From assembly GCA_963676075.2 (NCBI GenBank), contig CAXXNZ010000024.1, positions 1 to 64,000 on the forward strand: a stretch of DNA of 64,000 nt. The letters are read 5' to 3'. Origin of the DNA: JAHJQZ01 sp963676075. GTDB lineage: Bacteria > Pseudomonadota > Alphaproteobacteria > Rhizobiales > Devosiaceae. This document shows positions 54,437-63,593 of the stretch, in pieces. The notes under the pieces were generated by a model. It saw only the letters and a program-made list of their open reading frames with translations. It was not told the origin of the DNA and did not search any database. The stretch's first letter is position 1, and every line of letters starts with the position of its first letter. Position numbers and translations under genes: made by a program.

Positions 54437-55047
54437 ACCGTCACCATCAGCGCGAATGCGGAGAAGCCGAGCGACATCATGCCGGCAAGGATGAAGGTGA
54501 TGCCGAGCCCCCGGAGACCACCCGGCAGGTCGGCATACGCCATGCGCTGGCGGATGCCGGCGAGGATGACGACGGCAACAGCAAAGCCGAAGCCGCCGCT
54601 CAAGCCGTAAACAAGCGATTCAAGCACGTCGTAATGACGATCGACGGCGAGCAGCGAGCCGGCGAGAATGGCGCAATGAACCGTCAGAAGCGGCAGGAAG
54701 ACGCCGAAGGAGGCGTATATCGCCGGGAAAAACCGGTCCATCACCATTTCGATGAGCTGAATCGAGGCCGCGATGACGCCGATGAAGGCAATGAGCTTCA
54801 AATAGCTGAGATCGAGTTCGGGATAGCCAGCCCAGGCCCAGGCGCCGGGTTTCAGCAAGAACTGGTAGATCGCCTGGTTGAGCGCGGCCGTGACGCCGAG
54901 CGAGGCGGTGACCGCGATGCCAAGACCAATGGAGGTCGCAACATTGCGCGACAGGGCCATGAAGGTGCACAGCCCGAGGAACAGGGTCAGCGGCATGTTC
55001 TCGACAAAGACCGCTCTGAGGATAAAGCCGAGGGGATCGTTCATCAT
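54433..55047 (-). CDS. nqrE: Na+-NQR subunit E
   Basis: A 204-residue, six-span membrane protein. The N-terminus RAVFVENMPLTLFLGLCTFM is characteristic. Conserved Cys27 and a second Cys in LTVHCAILAG (125) would, with the pair in NqrD, hold the intramembrane [2Fe-2S] cluster. It overlaps nqrD by ATGA and nqrF by ATGA. Confidence 0.95.
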   Translation of the reverse strand: MMNDPLGFILRAVFVENMPLTLFLGLCTFMALSRNVATSIGLGIAVTASLGVTAALNQAIYQFLLKPGAWAWAGYPELDLSYLKLIAFIGVIAASIQLIEMVMDRFFPAIYASFGVFLPLLTVHCAILAGSLLAVDRHYDVLESLVYGLSGGFGFAVAVVILAGIRQRMAYADLPGGLRGLGITFILAGMMSLGFSAFALMVTV

Positions 55048-55709
55048 GCCCGGCTCTCCTTCTTTTCAGGAGCCTGATGCTCGGGCGGCTCGATCTGGTA
55101 GGTGTTGAGCGAGCGCACCAGCCACACCAGCCCGCCAAGCAGGAAGAAGGCGCTCGGGGCCAGGAGCATCAGGGCCATCGGCGTGTACCAGCCGCCCTGG
55201 TCGATCGTCGGCAGGACCTGAAGACCGAGCAGACTGCCCTTGCCGAACAGTTCGCGCACGCCGCCGATGATGATCAGCACGAGCGAGTAGCCGAGGCCGT
55301 TGCCGAGGGCATCAAGCATCGAGGGCAGTGGCGGATTGGAACGGGAGAAGGATTCGGTGCGCCCCAACACGATGCAGTTGGTGGTGATCAGCGAGACATA
55401 GACCGACAGGCGCTTGGAAATATCGAAGAAATAGGCCTGCAGGAACTGGTCGATGACGATCACCAGCGAGGCGACGATGATGATCTGGACGATCAGGCGG
55501 ATCGAATCCGGAATGTGGTGGCGAATGAGGCTGACAAAGAACGCCGACAGAACCAGCACAACGGTCAGCGAGGCGGCCATGGTGATGGCGGTATCGAGCG
55601 AGGTCGTCACCGCCAGCGCCGAGCACAACCCGAGAATCTGCAGCAGAACCGGGTTCTGCTTGATCAGCGGGTCGGACAATGTGCTCCAGAACAATCCCTT
55701 GCCGGCCAT
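55044..55709 (-). CDS. nqrD: Na+-NQR subunit D
   Basis: A 221-residue membrane subunit. Cys29 (ILGLCSALAVTT) and Cys112 (LITTNCIVLGR) are at the positions of the cluster ligands in Vibrio NqrD. Other features: RIVVQI-like helix RLIVQIIIVASLVIVID and DALGNGLGYSLVLII. It starts 3 bases after nqrC. Confidence 0.95.
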   Translation of the reverse strand: MAGKGLFWSTLSDPLIKQNPVLLQILGLCSALAVTTSLDTAITMAASLTVVLVLSAFFVSLIRHHIPDSIRLIVQIIIVASLVIVIDQFLQAYFFDISKRLSVYVSLITTNCIVLGRTESFSRSNPPLPSMLDALGNGLGYSLVLIIIGGVRELFGKGSLLGLQVLPTIDQGGWYTPMALMLLAPSAFFLLGGLVWLVRSLNTYQIEPPEHQAPEKKESRA

Positions 55710-55712
55710 GGC

Positions 55713-56513
55713 CTAGAATTCTCCTCGTTGCACCGCATCGAAGAACTTGCCGTAGCCATTCGGCCCCATCCAGAAGCGGATGATCCGCGACATGGCATTG
55801 GACGTCTTGGTGGCGCCGGTGATGCCGTCGACTTCATAATCGTTGCTGGCCGGGCCGTGCTGCACGGCGAACCGCAACTCGCCATTGGCGTCGCGCACCT
55901 TCACGCCGGCGAATTGCGCCTGCCAGGCCGGCTCCTCGATACGGCCGCCGAGACCTGGCGTTTCGACCTGGTCGGTAATCGCGAGGCCGGCGATGGTGTT
56001 CATGTCGCCATGCATGGCGATCATGCCCTGGATCGGACCCTGATAGCCGGCGCCGCTGAAGGGCAGGATGGCCAGGGATACCTCCTCGCCACTCCTCAGG
56101 ATGTAGATCTGGACGAAGTCGGGCCGCGCACCAAGACCGGCAGTATCCTCCGCCGGCGTCAACTGCGTGTAATTGGTCGGGTCCTGCAGGGCGGCCTCGA
56201 GCGTTGCCGGGGTCACGTCCTTGGCCGCCCAACCGGTTTCGAGGTTGACGACCACCGCCGACAGCGCATCCCCGCCGGCGTCGGCGATCAGATCCTTCAT
56301 GCCCGGAATGGCCGAGATCAGCGCTTCAAGCCGGACCTGTTGTTCGTGGGCGCGATTGGCCGACTGGATGGGCCTGAGGACAACGGTTGCGCCGTTGACG
56401 GCCAGGGCACAGACCGCCGCGACCAGGAAGGCCACGACGATCGTCTTCGTGCGGCTTTCGTTGGGAAGCGCCAGAAAGCCCTTCCACCACGAAAAGGGAT
56501 TGAGATCAGCCAA
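55713..56513 (-). CDS. nqrC: Na+-NQR subunit C
   Basis: A 266-residue subunit with one N-terminal span (TIVVAFLVAAVCALAVNGA) and a periplasmic FMN-binding domain. The flavinylation motif is GITGATKTSNAM, with Thr235 as the predicted attachment site. FSGAGYQGPIQGMIAM is conserved. It overlaps nqrB by 8 bases. It is the only subunit here with an ApbE target. Confidence 0.95.
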   Translation of the reverse strand: MADLNPFSWWKGFLALPNESRTKTIVVAFLVAAVCALAVNGATVVLRPIQSANRAHEQQVRLEALISAIPGMKDLIADAGGDALSAVVVNLETGWAAKDVTPATLEAALQDPTNYTQLTPAEDTAGLGARPDFVQIYILRSGEEVSLAILPFSGAGYQGPIQGMIAMHGDMNTIAGLAITDQVETPGLGGRIEEPAWQAQFAGVKVRDANGELRFAVQHGPASNDYEVDGITGATKTSNAMSRIIRFWMGPNGYGKFFDAVQRGEF

Positions 56514-57282
56514 GGTTCCGTCTCCTCAGGGCAAGCCACGAGGCAATTGCGATTTCGTCGAGAATGGGTGCGCACAGATTGGCGAGCAACGCCGCCGCGA
56601 TGGACAGCTGGATGGCGGCCGCTCCCTGCCAGTACAGGGTGAACAGAACGATCAATCCGGCAAACAGCGCCCCGTAGAGCCAACGCCCGAGCTGGGTCGC
56701 GGCGCTGGCGACGGGATCGCAGACCAGAAGCACCAGCACCACGGCGACCGCGGGGTAGATGTCGGAAAAATCGACGCCGCCGAGAGAAGCGATGCCGAAC
56801 ACGACAAGGGCGCCGAGAATGATACGGGCGGAAAACACACCCGTCAGCCAGCCGACGAGGGCGGCGGGAATGGCGGCCCAGCCGATTTGAGCGATGAGGT
56901 CGGGCCAGGGTGCCTGCGGAAACCCGAACCCGACAAAGGACAGCATGACGGTCGCCGGGTTGAGGATGTTGCGGCCCCAGCCGCCGAAGACGAGTTCGGC
57001 CATGACCACGCCGAAACTCAACCCGAGCAACACCTGAACGACGTTGAGCTCGCGCGGCACGAGGATGGCAATGGCGAGCGCGGTCACGGCGCCGGCGAAC
57101 GAGGGCGGCTGGGCGCGCGCCAGCATGAACACCACGTGCCAGATGCCGGCGAAGACCAGAAAGAAAATCAGTCGCCCGACGGCCGCAATGCCTTCGACCT
57201 GCAGCCACATCACCGTCAGGGGCAGCAAGGAGGCCAGGACCATTAGCGCGACGGTTTCGCGATCCCACAATCCGCGTATCAA
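56506..57282 (-). CDS. nqrB: NqrB/RnfD-family membrane subunit, short form without FMN motif
   Basis: A 258-residue membrane protein in the nqrB position, but typical NqrB is about 410. The family core GGWGRNILNPATVML (100-114) is present, as are several spans (AVAVVLVLLVCDPVASAAT). Missing are the long N-terminal region and the segment after the LNPA motif that contains the S/T-GAT flavinylation site; no GAT motif occurs anywhere in the protein. No frameshift explains this: the start overlaps nqrA by ATGA and the frame is clean. It would therefore lack covalent FMN. Function in sodium transport may be altered. Confidence 0.85.
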   Translation of the reverse strand: MIRGLWDRETVALMVLASLLPLTVMWLQVEGIAAVGRLIFFLVFAGIWHVVFMLARAQPPSFAGAVTALAIAILVPRELNVVQVLLGLSFGVVMAELVFGGWGRNILNPATVMLSFVGFGFPQAPWPDLIAQIGWAAIPAALVGWLTGVFSARIILGALVVFGIASLGGVDFSDIYPAVAVVLVLLVCDPVASAATQLGRWLYGALFAGLIVLFTLYWQGAAAIQLSIAAALLANLCAPILDEIAIASWLALRRRNLG

Positions 57283-58556
57283 CCCACTTCCTCCTCTGCG
57301 ATCCGTTCGAGCAGTGTCGTCAGCACGTCGGAAAAACGCGGTTCGGCGCCGGTGACATAGTCGACCAGCGCCATGTCCTCGGCCAGAAAAGACAGCGCGC
57401 CGAGCTTGACCGCGGTTTCAGCGTCTCCTGCCGACAGGGCGCGCAACAGCGCCGCGGTGGGCAGGCTGCCGCCCATGGCCTGATCGAGCGCCGCAGTCGG
57501 AATGATCGGCAGCGGGCGCGAGGCGCCCTGCAGTGCCGACAGGAACCAATGGCGCCGGTGCTGGCCGGATTCTCCGCTCAAAATGGTCGCCTGGCGCTGT
57601 CGCGGGCCGAGCCAGCGAGCCTCGTGGCCATCGAGCGCAGACCCCGAAAGGATGGAGTGACGTCCCGGCTTGACCAGACCGTGGCTCAACCCGCGCAGGT
57701 CGGCGCCAGGCTGGCAATGGACATAACGTTGTTCGCGCAGGGCAGAACCGGTGACCGAGATCAGCCTGGTCTCGGGAACCAGACCGGTCTCGAGAAATGC
57801 ACCGATGCCGGCGACGTCCTCGGCATGCACGTCCCAGACCGGCTTGCCAGTGTCGGCGGGATAGTTGCGATGGATCTGGAAGCCGGGCAGGCCCCAGGGA
57901 TGCTGCCCGCCGCTCTTGATGACCCGGACGCGTTCGCCCAGGCCCGAGGTATCGAAAAGGGTCTTGCCGCGCGGCTGGCAGACAAAGATCGGTCCATCTC
58001 CGAGCATCGTGAGGGCGCGAAGACCGCGCGCGAACTCTTCCTCGTGACCGGACAGGGCCAGGCGTGGTTCGGGCGCACCGGGGCGGGTGTCGATCGCCAT
58101 GACGAAAATCGCCGTCGGCACCTCGGCCGGCACCGGCTCCCCACCGAACGGCCGCGAGCGGAAAGCGCTCCACAGCCCGGATTCCTGCAATGACGTGCGC
58201 ATCGCCGCCGGCGCGTCGAGGCTGTTGGCGGCACTGGTGTCGAAACTGTGACGGCCCGCTTCTGATTCGGCATAGAAAACGATGCGCGACAACCGGCGAC
58301 CGGCGTTGAGGCCGATCTTGGCGACCCGGGCCGCCATCGGCGCCGTCACGACGATTTCAGGGTAGTGACGCGAACGCAGAACCGGAGCGCCCTGCGCCAC
58401 GCGGTCGCCCTCCGCAACCAGAGGCTCGACGCGAAAATCGTCGTCCCAGGCTGCAGTTAGCCCTGCTTCCTCGGTGATTTGCACCGGCACGGCGCGTGAC
58501 GGAGCGGGAAGATCCGCCACGTGAACGCTCAAGCCGCCTCTGATTGGCCACTGCAC
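57279..58556 (-). CDS. nqrA: Na+-NQR subunit A
   Basis: A 425-residue peripheral subunit, first in the operon, from a GTG at 58556 (GGAG about 11 bases upstream). N-terminal WPIRGGLSVHVADLPAP corresponds to the family KGLD-type opening. VAEGDRVAQGAPVLRS, VTAPMAARVAKIGLNAGRR and HRNYPADTGKPVWDVHAEDV are conserved. It is slightly shorter than Vibrio NqrA (446). Divergent from the cytochrome gene; the 131-base region between must hold both promoters, with no site I can name. Confidence 0.92.
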   Translation of the reverse strand: MQWPIRGGLSVHVADLPAPSRAVPVQITEEAGLTAAWDDDFRVEPLVAEGDRVAQGAPVLRSRHYPEIVVTAPMAARVAKIGLNAGRRLSRIVFYAESEAGRHSFDTSAANSLDAPAAMRTSLQESGLWSAFRSRPFGGEPVPAEVPTAIFVMAIDTRPGAPEPRLALSGHEEEFARGLRALTMLGDGPIFVCQPRGKTLFDTSGLGERVRVIKSGGQHPWGLPGFQIHRNYPADTGKPVWDVHAEDVAGIGAFLETGLVPETRLISVTGSALREQRYVHCQPGADLRGLSHGLVKPGRHSILSGSALDGHEARWLGPRQRQATILSGESGQHRRHWFLSALQGASRPLPIIPTAALDQAMGGSLPTAALLRALSAGDAETAVKLGALSFLAEDMALVDYVTGAEPRFSDVLTTLLERIAEEEVG

Positions 58557-58687
58557 CCGTCTACATCTCCGTTTGCCCCCGCAACACGGATCCTGAAGCG
58601 GTCCTCGTATTGCGAAACGTCGACTAATTAAGTACACTTACCGTAGCAACGACACGACTGTTCAGCAAGCGCGACTAGGGGGCTAGC

Positions 58688-59881
58688 ATGCTTAAACGAA
58701 TGATCAGCCGGAGTGGGCTCATCGCTGCGGCAACGATTATGTCCTTGTGGGCGCTTGCGGCGGCGTTCGCCCAGGCAGCTCCCGAGACACCCGCCGCTGG
58801 CGAAGGAGCACCTGCTGGCGAGGCGTCGGCTTACGTCTTCCCGGAAAGCGGACCCTTCAACCCCGAAAAGATCGGCATCCCGCAAGCGGCGATGATCGAC
58901 GCCTGGGTGCGGTCAGCGCATGCGGACAGGTCGGCCGAAGCCTTTTCGCACTGGGATGCTGAAGGCGAGATTCCTCCGGCCTGTTCGGTCTGCCACTCTG
59001 GAGCGGGCTTCCGTTCGCTTCTGGGTCTTGACGGCAGTCCCAAGGGTCTGCCCGAACACCCGATCCCGGTCGGCGGCGTCGTCGACTGCGAGACTTGCCA
59101 CAATCCGAAGCTGGCCGAAATCAAGGAAATCACCTTCCCGTCTGGGGTTGTTCATCCCGTCGTCGGCGTGGAGGCCGCCTGCATGAGCTGCCATCAGGGT
59201 CGCGAATCGGGTGTGGATGTCGCCGAGGCCACCGTGGATATGGACGACGACACGCCGAATGCGGAACTCCGCTTCATCAATCCGCACTACCGGTTGGCGG
59301 CCGCCACCAATCTCGGCGGCTACGGCAAGGTCGGCTACCAGTATCCGGGCAAGACCTATTCTGGCCGGTTCATGCATGCCAAGCCGATCGGCACCTGCGT
59401 TTCCTGTCACGATCCGCACGCACTGGAGGTCAAGACAGAGACCTGCGCCACCTGTCACTTCACCGACGATCCGGACATGATCCGCATCTCGCACGTGAGC
59501 TTCGACGGCAGCGGCGACACCAACAAGGGCATCAAGTCCGACATCCAGGCGAACGCCGACACGCTGATGGATACCATCCGCGCCTACGCCGCGAACGTCG
59601 TCGGAACGCCGATGATCTATGACGGCAACCGCTATCCGTACTTCTTCGCCGATGCGAATGGCGACGGCCAGGTGGATCAGACCGACGAGGGCAAGACAAT
59701 CGCCTACAACAGCTGGACCCCACGCCTGCTCAAGGCTGCGTTCAACTGGAAGGTCATTGCCGCAGATCCCGGCATCCACGCCCACAACCCTTACTATGCC
59801 CTCGAACTGATCTACGATTCAGTCGAAGACCTGGGCAATGCCGATGGCGTAGACGTCGATATGGGCACGATGCTGAGGTAA
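58688..59881 (+). CDS. Pentaheme c-type cytochrome
   Basis: A 397-residue exported protein. After a hydrophobic signal/anchor (LIAAATIMSLWALAAAFAQA) it has five CxxCH haem sites: CSVCH 99, CETCH 134, CMSCH 165, CVSCH 237, CATCH 253, so all haems lie in residues 95-260. The C-terminal 140 residues hold an EF-hand-like loop DANGDGQVDQTDEGK and no haem motif. Its role is not deducible; multihaem proteins of this kind move electrons in the periplasm. Being divergent from nqrA and followed by its own terminator, it is a single-gene unit, perhaps co-regulated with NQR or Pfl. Confidence 0.85.
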   Translation: MLKRMISRSGLIAAATIMSLWALAAAFAQAAPETPAAGEGAPAGEASAYVFPESGPFNPEKIGIPQAAMIDAWVRSAHADRSAEAFSHWDAEGEIPPACSVCHSGAGFRSLLGLDGSPKGLPEHPIPVGGVVDCETCHNPKLAEIKEITFPSGVVHPVVGVEAACMSCHQGRESGVDVAEATVDMDDDTPNAELRFINPHYRLAAATNLGGYGKVGYQYPGKTYSGRFMHAKPIGTCVSCHDPHALEVKTETCATCHFTDDPDMIRISHVSFDGSGDTNKGIKSDIQANADTLMDTIRAYAANVVGTPMIYDGNRYPYFFADANGDGQVDQTDEGKTIAYNSWTPRLLKAAFNWKVIAADPGIHAHNPYYALELIYDSVEDLGNADGVDVDMGTMLR

Positions 59882-59917
59882 TCGTCGCCTGCGGGCGAGG
59901 ACATACCGGACATGATT

Positions 59918-59947
59918 GAGCGGGGGCATTGCTCCCGCTCTTTTTTT
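59918..59947 (+). terminator. Rho-independent terminator after the cytochrome gene
   Basis: GAGCGGG and CCCGCTC form a stem across a 9-base loop, followed by seven T, 37 bases after the stop codon. Confidence 0.9.
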
Positions 59948-60082
59948 GGACTCTTGCGGGATGACCAACGGGTTTGTGTTTTTAGTCCGTAACGCAGATT
60001 TATTGAAACAAATTGGCCCTCCAATCTCAGGGGACTGTTTGCGTCTGGCTGCTAGGATCTTTCTGGACACGGAGATTGCGCC

Positions 60083-60192
60083 AGATCATTTCACCGTTTC
60101 GCAAGAACTTTGAAATGATCTGACCCATTGTTCTGTCGCATTTTCGAGCCGCGAACGTGGTTCACGCTTAAGCGGAATAAGCGGAAAATGCT
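60083..60192. repeat. Dispersed intergenic repeat, copy 2
   Basis: Same layout as 46608-46706: AGATCATTTCACCGTTTCGC at the left, CATTGTTCTGTCGCATTTTC in the middle, GGAAAATGCT at the right. The two copies differ at many positions, so they are old family members. It lies between the cytochrome terminator and pflA. Confidence 0.7.
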
Positions 60193-60445
60193 GCAGAACG
60201 TTCCCCTGACGGCCCGGTCGACCTCGTATTCGACGTGACGCCGGTCAGGCGATGCCACAAGCGACCCCAGAGGGGCTCAATGGCCCGCCGGTCGGTTTCG
60301 TACCCACCTGCCATCCAGACATACCCAGTGAAAAAGCCACCGCAGGGCGCCGATGACGCGGGCCAAACGGTTCCGCTTGCCGTATTGGCATGCGTTCGCG
60401 GATCTCTGGCCCGAGGCCAGGCCTGATCGGAGTTTGCTACAGGTT
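60193..60445. other. Intergenic stretch downstream of pflA
   Basis: About 250 bp with no convincing gene. Short open frames on both strands lack ribosome sites. It may be more repeat-derived DNA. Confidence 0.45.
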
Positions 60446-61300
60446 TTAGCTGAGAACCGGGAAACGGCCGGTGTCGAGGATCTCGCACGCCCGTGCGACG
60501 CCTGCGGCCGTCGGCGGCTCGGTATCGGCGAGGGTATAGGGCAGCCCGAGAGCTTCCCACTTGTGCTCGCCCATCTTGTGGAAGGGCAGAACCTCGAGGC
60601 GCTCGATTGTGTCGAGACGGTTGGTGATGTCACGCACCGCCTTGATGTTGTCCTCGCCGTCGGTAAGGCCGGGAACCAGCACGAAGCGGATCCACATTTT
60701 CTTGCCCATGGCGGAAAGACGCTCGGCGAAATCGATGGTCGGCTGCAGGTCGACGCCGGTGGTCTTTTTGTAGACATCAGGCAGGCCGGACTTGATGTCG
60801 AGCAACACCAGATCGGTCTCAGCCAGCAGTTCGTCCGACGCCTTGGCACCGAGATAGCCGGAGGTATCAAGAGCGGTGTGCAGACCTGCCTTCTTGCACT
60901 CACGCAAAAGGCCGAGGGTGAATTCGGGCTGCACCAGCGGTTCGCCACCCGAAATGGTCACGCCGCCGCCGGTCGCCTTCATGAAATTCTTGTAGGACGT
61001 GATATCCGAAATCAGACCGGCGCCGTCGGTCAGCTTGCCGCCGCGCTTCATCTTCATGCAGTCGGGGTTGTGGCAATAGGCGCAAGTCAGCGGACAACCG
61101 CTGAGAAACACCACGTAGCGGACGCCGGGACCGTCAACCGCCCCGGCCGTCTCGACGGAGTGCACATAGCCAGAGAACGCAGCTGCCGCCGCGTTCCGCC
61201 CCCCATCGGGGAGCGGAACGTCGGCGGATGGGTTCGGCATGGGGCTTCCGAAACCGAGATCGAAAGCCGCCTCACCGCGAAGTGCTTCAGGCTCTTTCAT
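60446..61300 (-). CDS. pflA: Pyruvate formate-lyase activating enzyme
   Basis: A 284-residue radical-SAM enzyme. The [4Fe-4S] motif is LSGCPLTCAYCHNPDCM (C-x3-C-x2-C). GGGVTISGGEPLVQPEF is the SAM-binding segment and VLLDIKSG follows. It abstracts hydrogen from the PflB glycine, generating the radical under anoxia. The N-terminal 40 residues, with SPMPNPSADVPLPDGG, are extra compared with E. coli PflA (246). It overlaps pflB by 14 bases. Confidence 0.94.
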   Translation of the reverse strand: MKEPEALRGEAAFDLGFGSPMPNPSADVPLPDGGRNAAAAAFSGYVHSVETAGAVDGPGVRYVVFLSGCPLTCAYCHNPDCMKMKRGGKLTDGAGLISDITSYKNFMKATGGGVTISGGEPLVQPEFTLGLLRECKKAGLHTALDTSGYLGAKASDELLAETDLVLLDIKSGLPDVYKKTTGVDLQPTIDFAERLSAMGKKMWIRFVLVPGLTDGEDNIKAVRDITNRLDTIERLEVLPFHKMGEHKWEALGLPYTLADTEPPTAAGVARACEILDTGRFPVLS

Positions 61301-63593
61301 GGAAGGTCCTGGAGATGACGTCTTTCTGCTGGTCCTTGGTCAGCTTGATGAAGTTGACCGCGTAACCGGAGACCCGGATCGTCAGCTGCGGATAGTTTTC
61401 CGGATGATCCATGGCATCAAGCAGCGTTTCCTTGTTGAGGACGTTGACGTTGATGTGCTGGCCACCGGCGGTGTTGTCATTGGCGGCAAAGTAGCCGTCA
61501 AGCAGCCCCGCAAGGTTCTTGGCCCTGTCGGCTTCTGTCTTGCCGAGCGCGCCCGGCACCACCGAGAAGGTGTAGGAGATGCCATCCTGGGCATTGGCAT
61601 AGTCGATCTTGGCAACCGAAGCCATCGAGGCCAGGGCACCCTTGTGATCGCGGCCGTGCATCGGGTTGGCGCCCGGAGCGAAGGGCTCGCCGGCCTTGCG
61701 GCCATCCGGGGTCGACCCGGTCTTCTTGCCGTAAACGACATTGGACGTGATGGTCAGCACCGACTGGGTGTGGGTGGCGTTGCGATAGGCCGGCGTGCGG
61801 CGGATCTTGTCCATGAAGCTGTCAACCAGCCCGGCTGCGATCATGTCGACGCGGTCGTCGTTGTTGCCGTAGCGCGGCAGATCTTCTTCCGGCATTTCCT
61901 GAACGAAGTCGGTGATAAGACCACGCTCGTCACGCACCACCCGTACCTTGCCGTACTTGATCGCTGCCAGCGAGTCGGCGGCCACCGAGAGACCGGCGAT
62001 GCCGCAGGCCAGGGTCCGCATGACATCACGGTCGTGCAGGGCCATTTCCAGCCGCTCGTAGCTGTACTTGTCGTGCATGTAGTGGATGATGTTGAGGGCG
62101 TTGACATAGGTCTTGGCCAGCCAGTCGGTCATCACCGAGAAGCGGGACATCACTTCGTCATAGTCGAGATAGTCGCCGGTGATCGGCGCGGTGACCGGGC
62201 CGACCTGGGCGCCGGAGATCTCGTCCTTGCCGCCGTTCAGCGCATAGAGCATCGCCTTGGCGAGGTTGGCGCGGGCGCCGAAGAACTGCATCTGCTTGCC
62301 GATGCGCATCGGAGATACGCAGCAGGCGATGCCGTAGTCGTCGCCCCAGTATGGACGCATGACTTCGTCGTTCTCGTACTGGATGGCGCAGGTCTCGATC
62401 GAGATGTCGGCGCAGAAGGTCTTGAAGGCCTCGGGCAGACGGTCGGACCACAACACGGTGAGGTTCGGTTCGGGCGACGGGCCGAGATTGCGAAGGGTCT
62501 GCAGGAACCTGAAGCTCGACTTGGTGACAAGCGGACGACCGTCCGCGGCCATGCCACCGATCGCTTCGGTGACCCAGGTGGGGTCGCCGGAGAACAGCTC
62601 GTCATATTCGGGCGTCCTGAGGAAACGGACAAGGCGGAGCTTGATGACGAACTGGTCGATCAGGGCCTGGGCCTCGGCTTCGGTCAGCGTGCCTTCCTTG
62701 AAGTCGCGCTCGAAATAAACATCGAGGAAGGTCGAGACACGGCCGAGCGACATGGCGGCGCCGTTCTGTTCCTTGACCGCGCCGAGATAGCCGAAATAGA
62801 GCGCCTGGACCGCTTCCTTCCCGGTCGTGGCCGGCTTGGAAATGTCGATGCCATAGAGCATGGCCATTTCCTTGAGGTCGGCAAGAGCGCGGAGCTGTTC
62901 GCTCATTTCCTCGCGCAGCCGGATCGTGTCTTCGTCGAGGATGTGGTTGTCGAGGTCGGCCTTCTCGGCTTTCTTGGCCTTGATCAGCGCATCGACGCCG
63001 TAAAGCGCGACACGGCGATAGTCGCCAATGATGCGGCCGCGGCCATAAGCATCGGGCAGGCCGGTGACGATACCCGATTTGCGGGCAGCGCGGATCTCGG
63101 GGGTGTAGGCGTCAAACACGCCCTGGTTGTGCGACTTGCGATAACGGGTGAAGACCTTTGCCGTCTCGGGATCGATCTCCCAGCCATAGGCCTTGAGACC
63201 GGCGATCACCATGTTGACGCCACCGGTCGGCATGATCGCCCGCTTCAGCGGCTTGTCGGTCTGAAGACCGACGATGGTTTCAAGGCTCTGGTCGATATAG
63301 CCGGCCTCGTGCGACAGCAGGTCAGAGGGGATCGAGGTGTCGGCATCGAGGACGCCGCCGGCATCGCGTTCTTTCTTGAGCAGCTCCTTGACCGTGTCCC
63401 ACAGCATGGTGGTTTCCTGAACCGGACCGGCGAGGAAACTGCCATCGCTTTCGTAAGGCGTGAAATTGCGGACAATGAAGTCGCGCACATCGATCATATC
63501 CTGCCACGGGCCTCTGGCAAAACCGCGCCAGGCATCCGTTCCCGTCGGCGCCGTCTCGTTCTGGGCATTGTCGATTTGCGTGATGTGCAGCAT
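61287..63593 (-). CDS. pflB: Formate C-acetyltransferase (pyruvate formate-lyase)
   Basis: A 768-residue glycyl radical enzyme converting pyruvate and CoA to acetyl-CoA and formate. Catalytic Cys424-Cys425 are in GIACCVSPMRIG and the radical Gly743 in IRVSGYAVNF. Length matches E. coli PflB (760). AAAGG lies 7 bases before the ATG. It is the first gene of a pflB-pflA pair. The oxygen sensitivity of the radical implies use under low oxygen. No clean FNR box was found upstream. Confidence 0.96.
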   Translation of the reverse strand: MLHITQIDNAQNETAPTGTDAWRGFARGPWQDMIDVRDFIVRNFTPYESDGSFLAGPVQETTMLWDTVKELLKKERDAGGVLDADTSIPSDLLSHEAGYIDQSLETIVGLQTDKPLKRAIMPTGGVNMVIAGLKAYGWEIDPETAKVFTRYRKSHNQGVFDAYTPEIRAARKSGIVTGLPDAYGRGRIIGDYRRVALYGVDALIKAKKAEKADLDNHILDEDTIRLREEMSEQLRALADLKEMAMLYGIDISKPATTGKEAVQALYFGYLGAVKEQNGAAMSLGRVSTFLDVYFERDFKEGTLTEAEAQALIDQFVIKLRLVRFLRTPEYDELFSGDPTWVTEAIGGMAADGRPLVTKSSFRFLQTLRNLGPSPEPNLTVLWSDRLPEAFKTFCADISIETCAIQYENDEVMRPYWGDDYGIACCVSPMRIGKQMQFFGARANLAKAMLYALNGGKDEISGAQVGPVTAPITGDYLDYDEVMSRFSVMTDWLAKTYVNALNIIHYMHDKYSYERLEMALHDRDVMRTLACGIAGLSVAADSLAAIKYGKVRVVRDERGLITDFVQEMPEEDLPRYGNNDDRVDMIAAGLVDSFMDKIRRTPAYRNATHTQSVLTITSNVVYGKKTGSTPDGRKAGEPFAPGANPMHGRDHKGALASMASVAKIDYANAQDGISYTFSVVPGALGKTEADRAKNLAGLLDGYFAANDNTAGGQHINVNVLNKETLLDAMDHPENYPQLTIRVSGYAVNFIKLTKDQQKDVISRTFHERA

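Noticed and set aside
52649..54610. A 653-codon open frame on the plus strand
   Set aside because: Antisense to apbE and nqrF, both of which are certain.
57279..57282. Frameshift as explanation of the short NqrB
   Set aside because: The start overlaps nqrA by ATGA with both frames clean and no nearby out-of-frame NqrB-like sequence.
60168..60560. A 130-codon minus-strand frame overlapping the end of pflA
   Set aside because: Arg-rich and overlapping a certain gene; no family resemblance or ribosome site.
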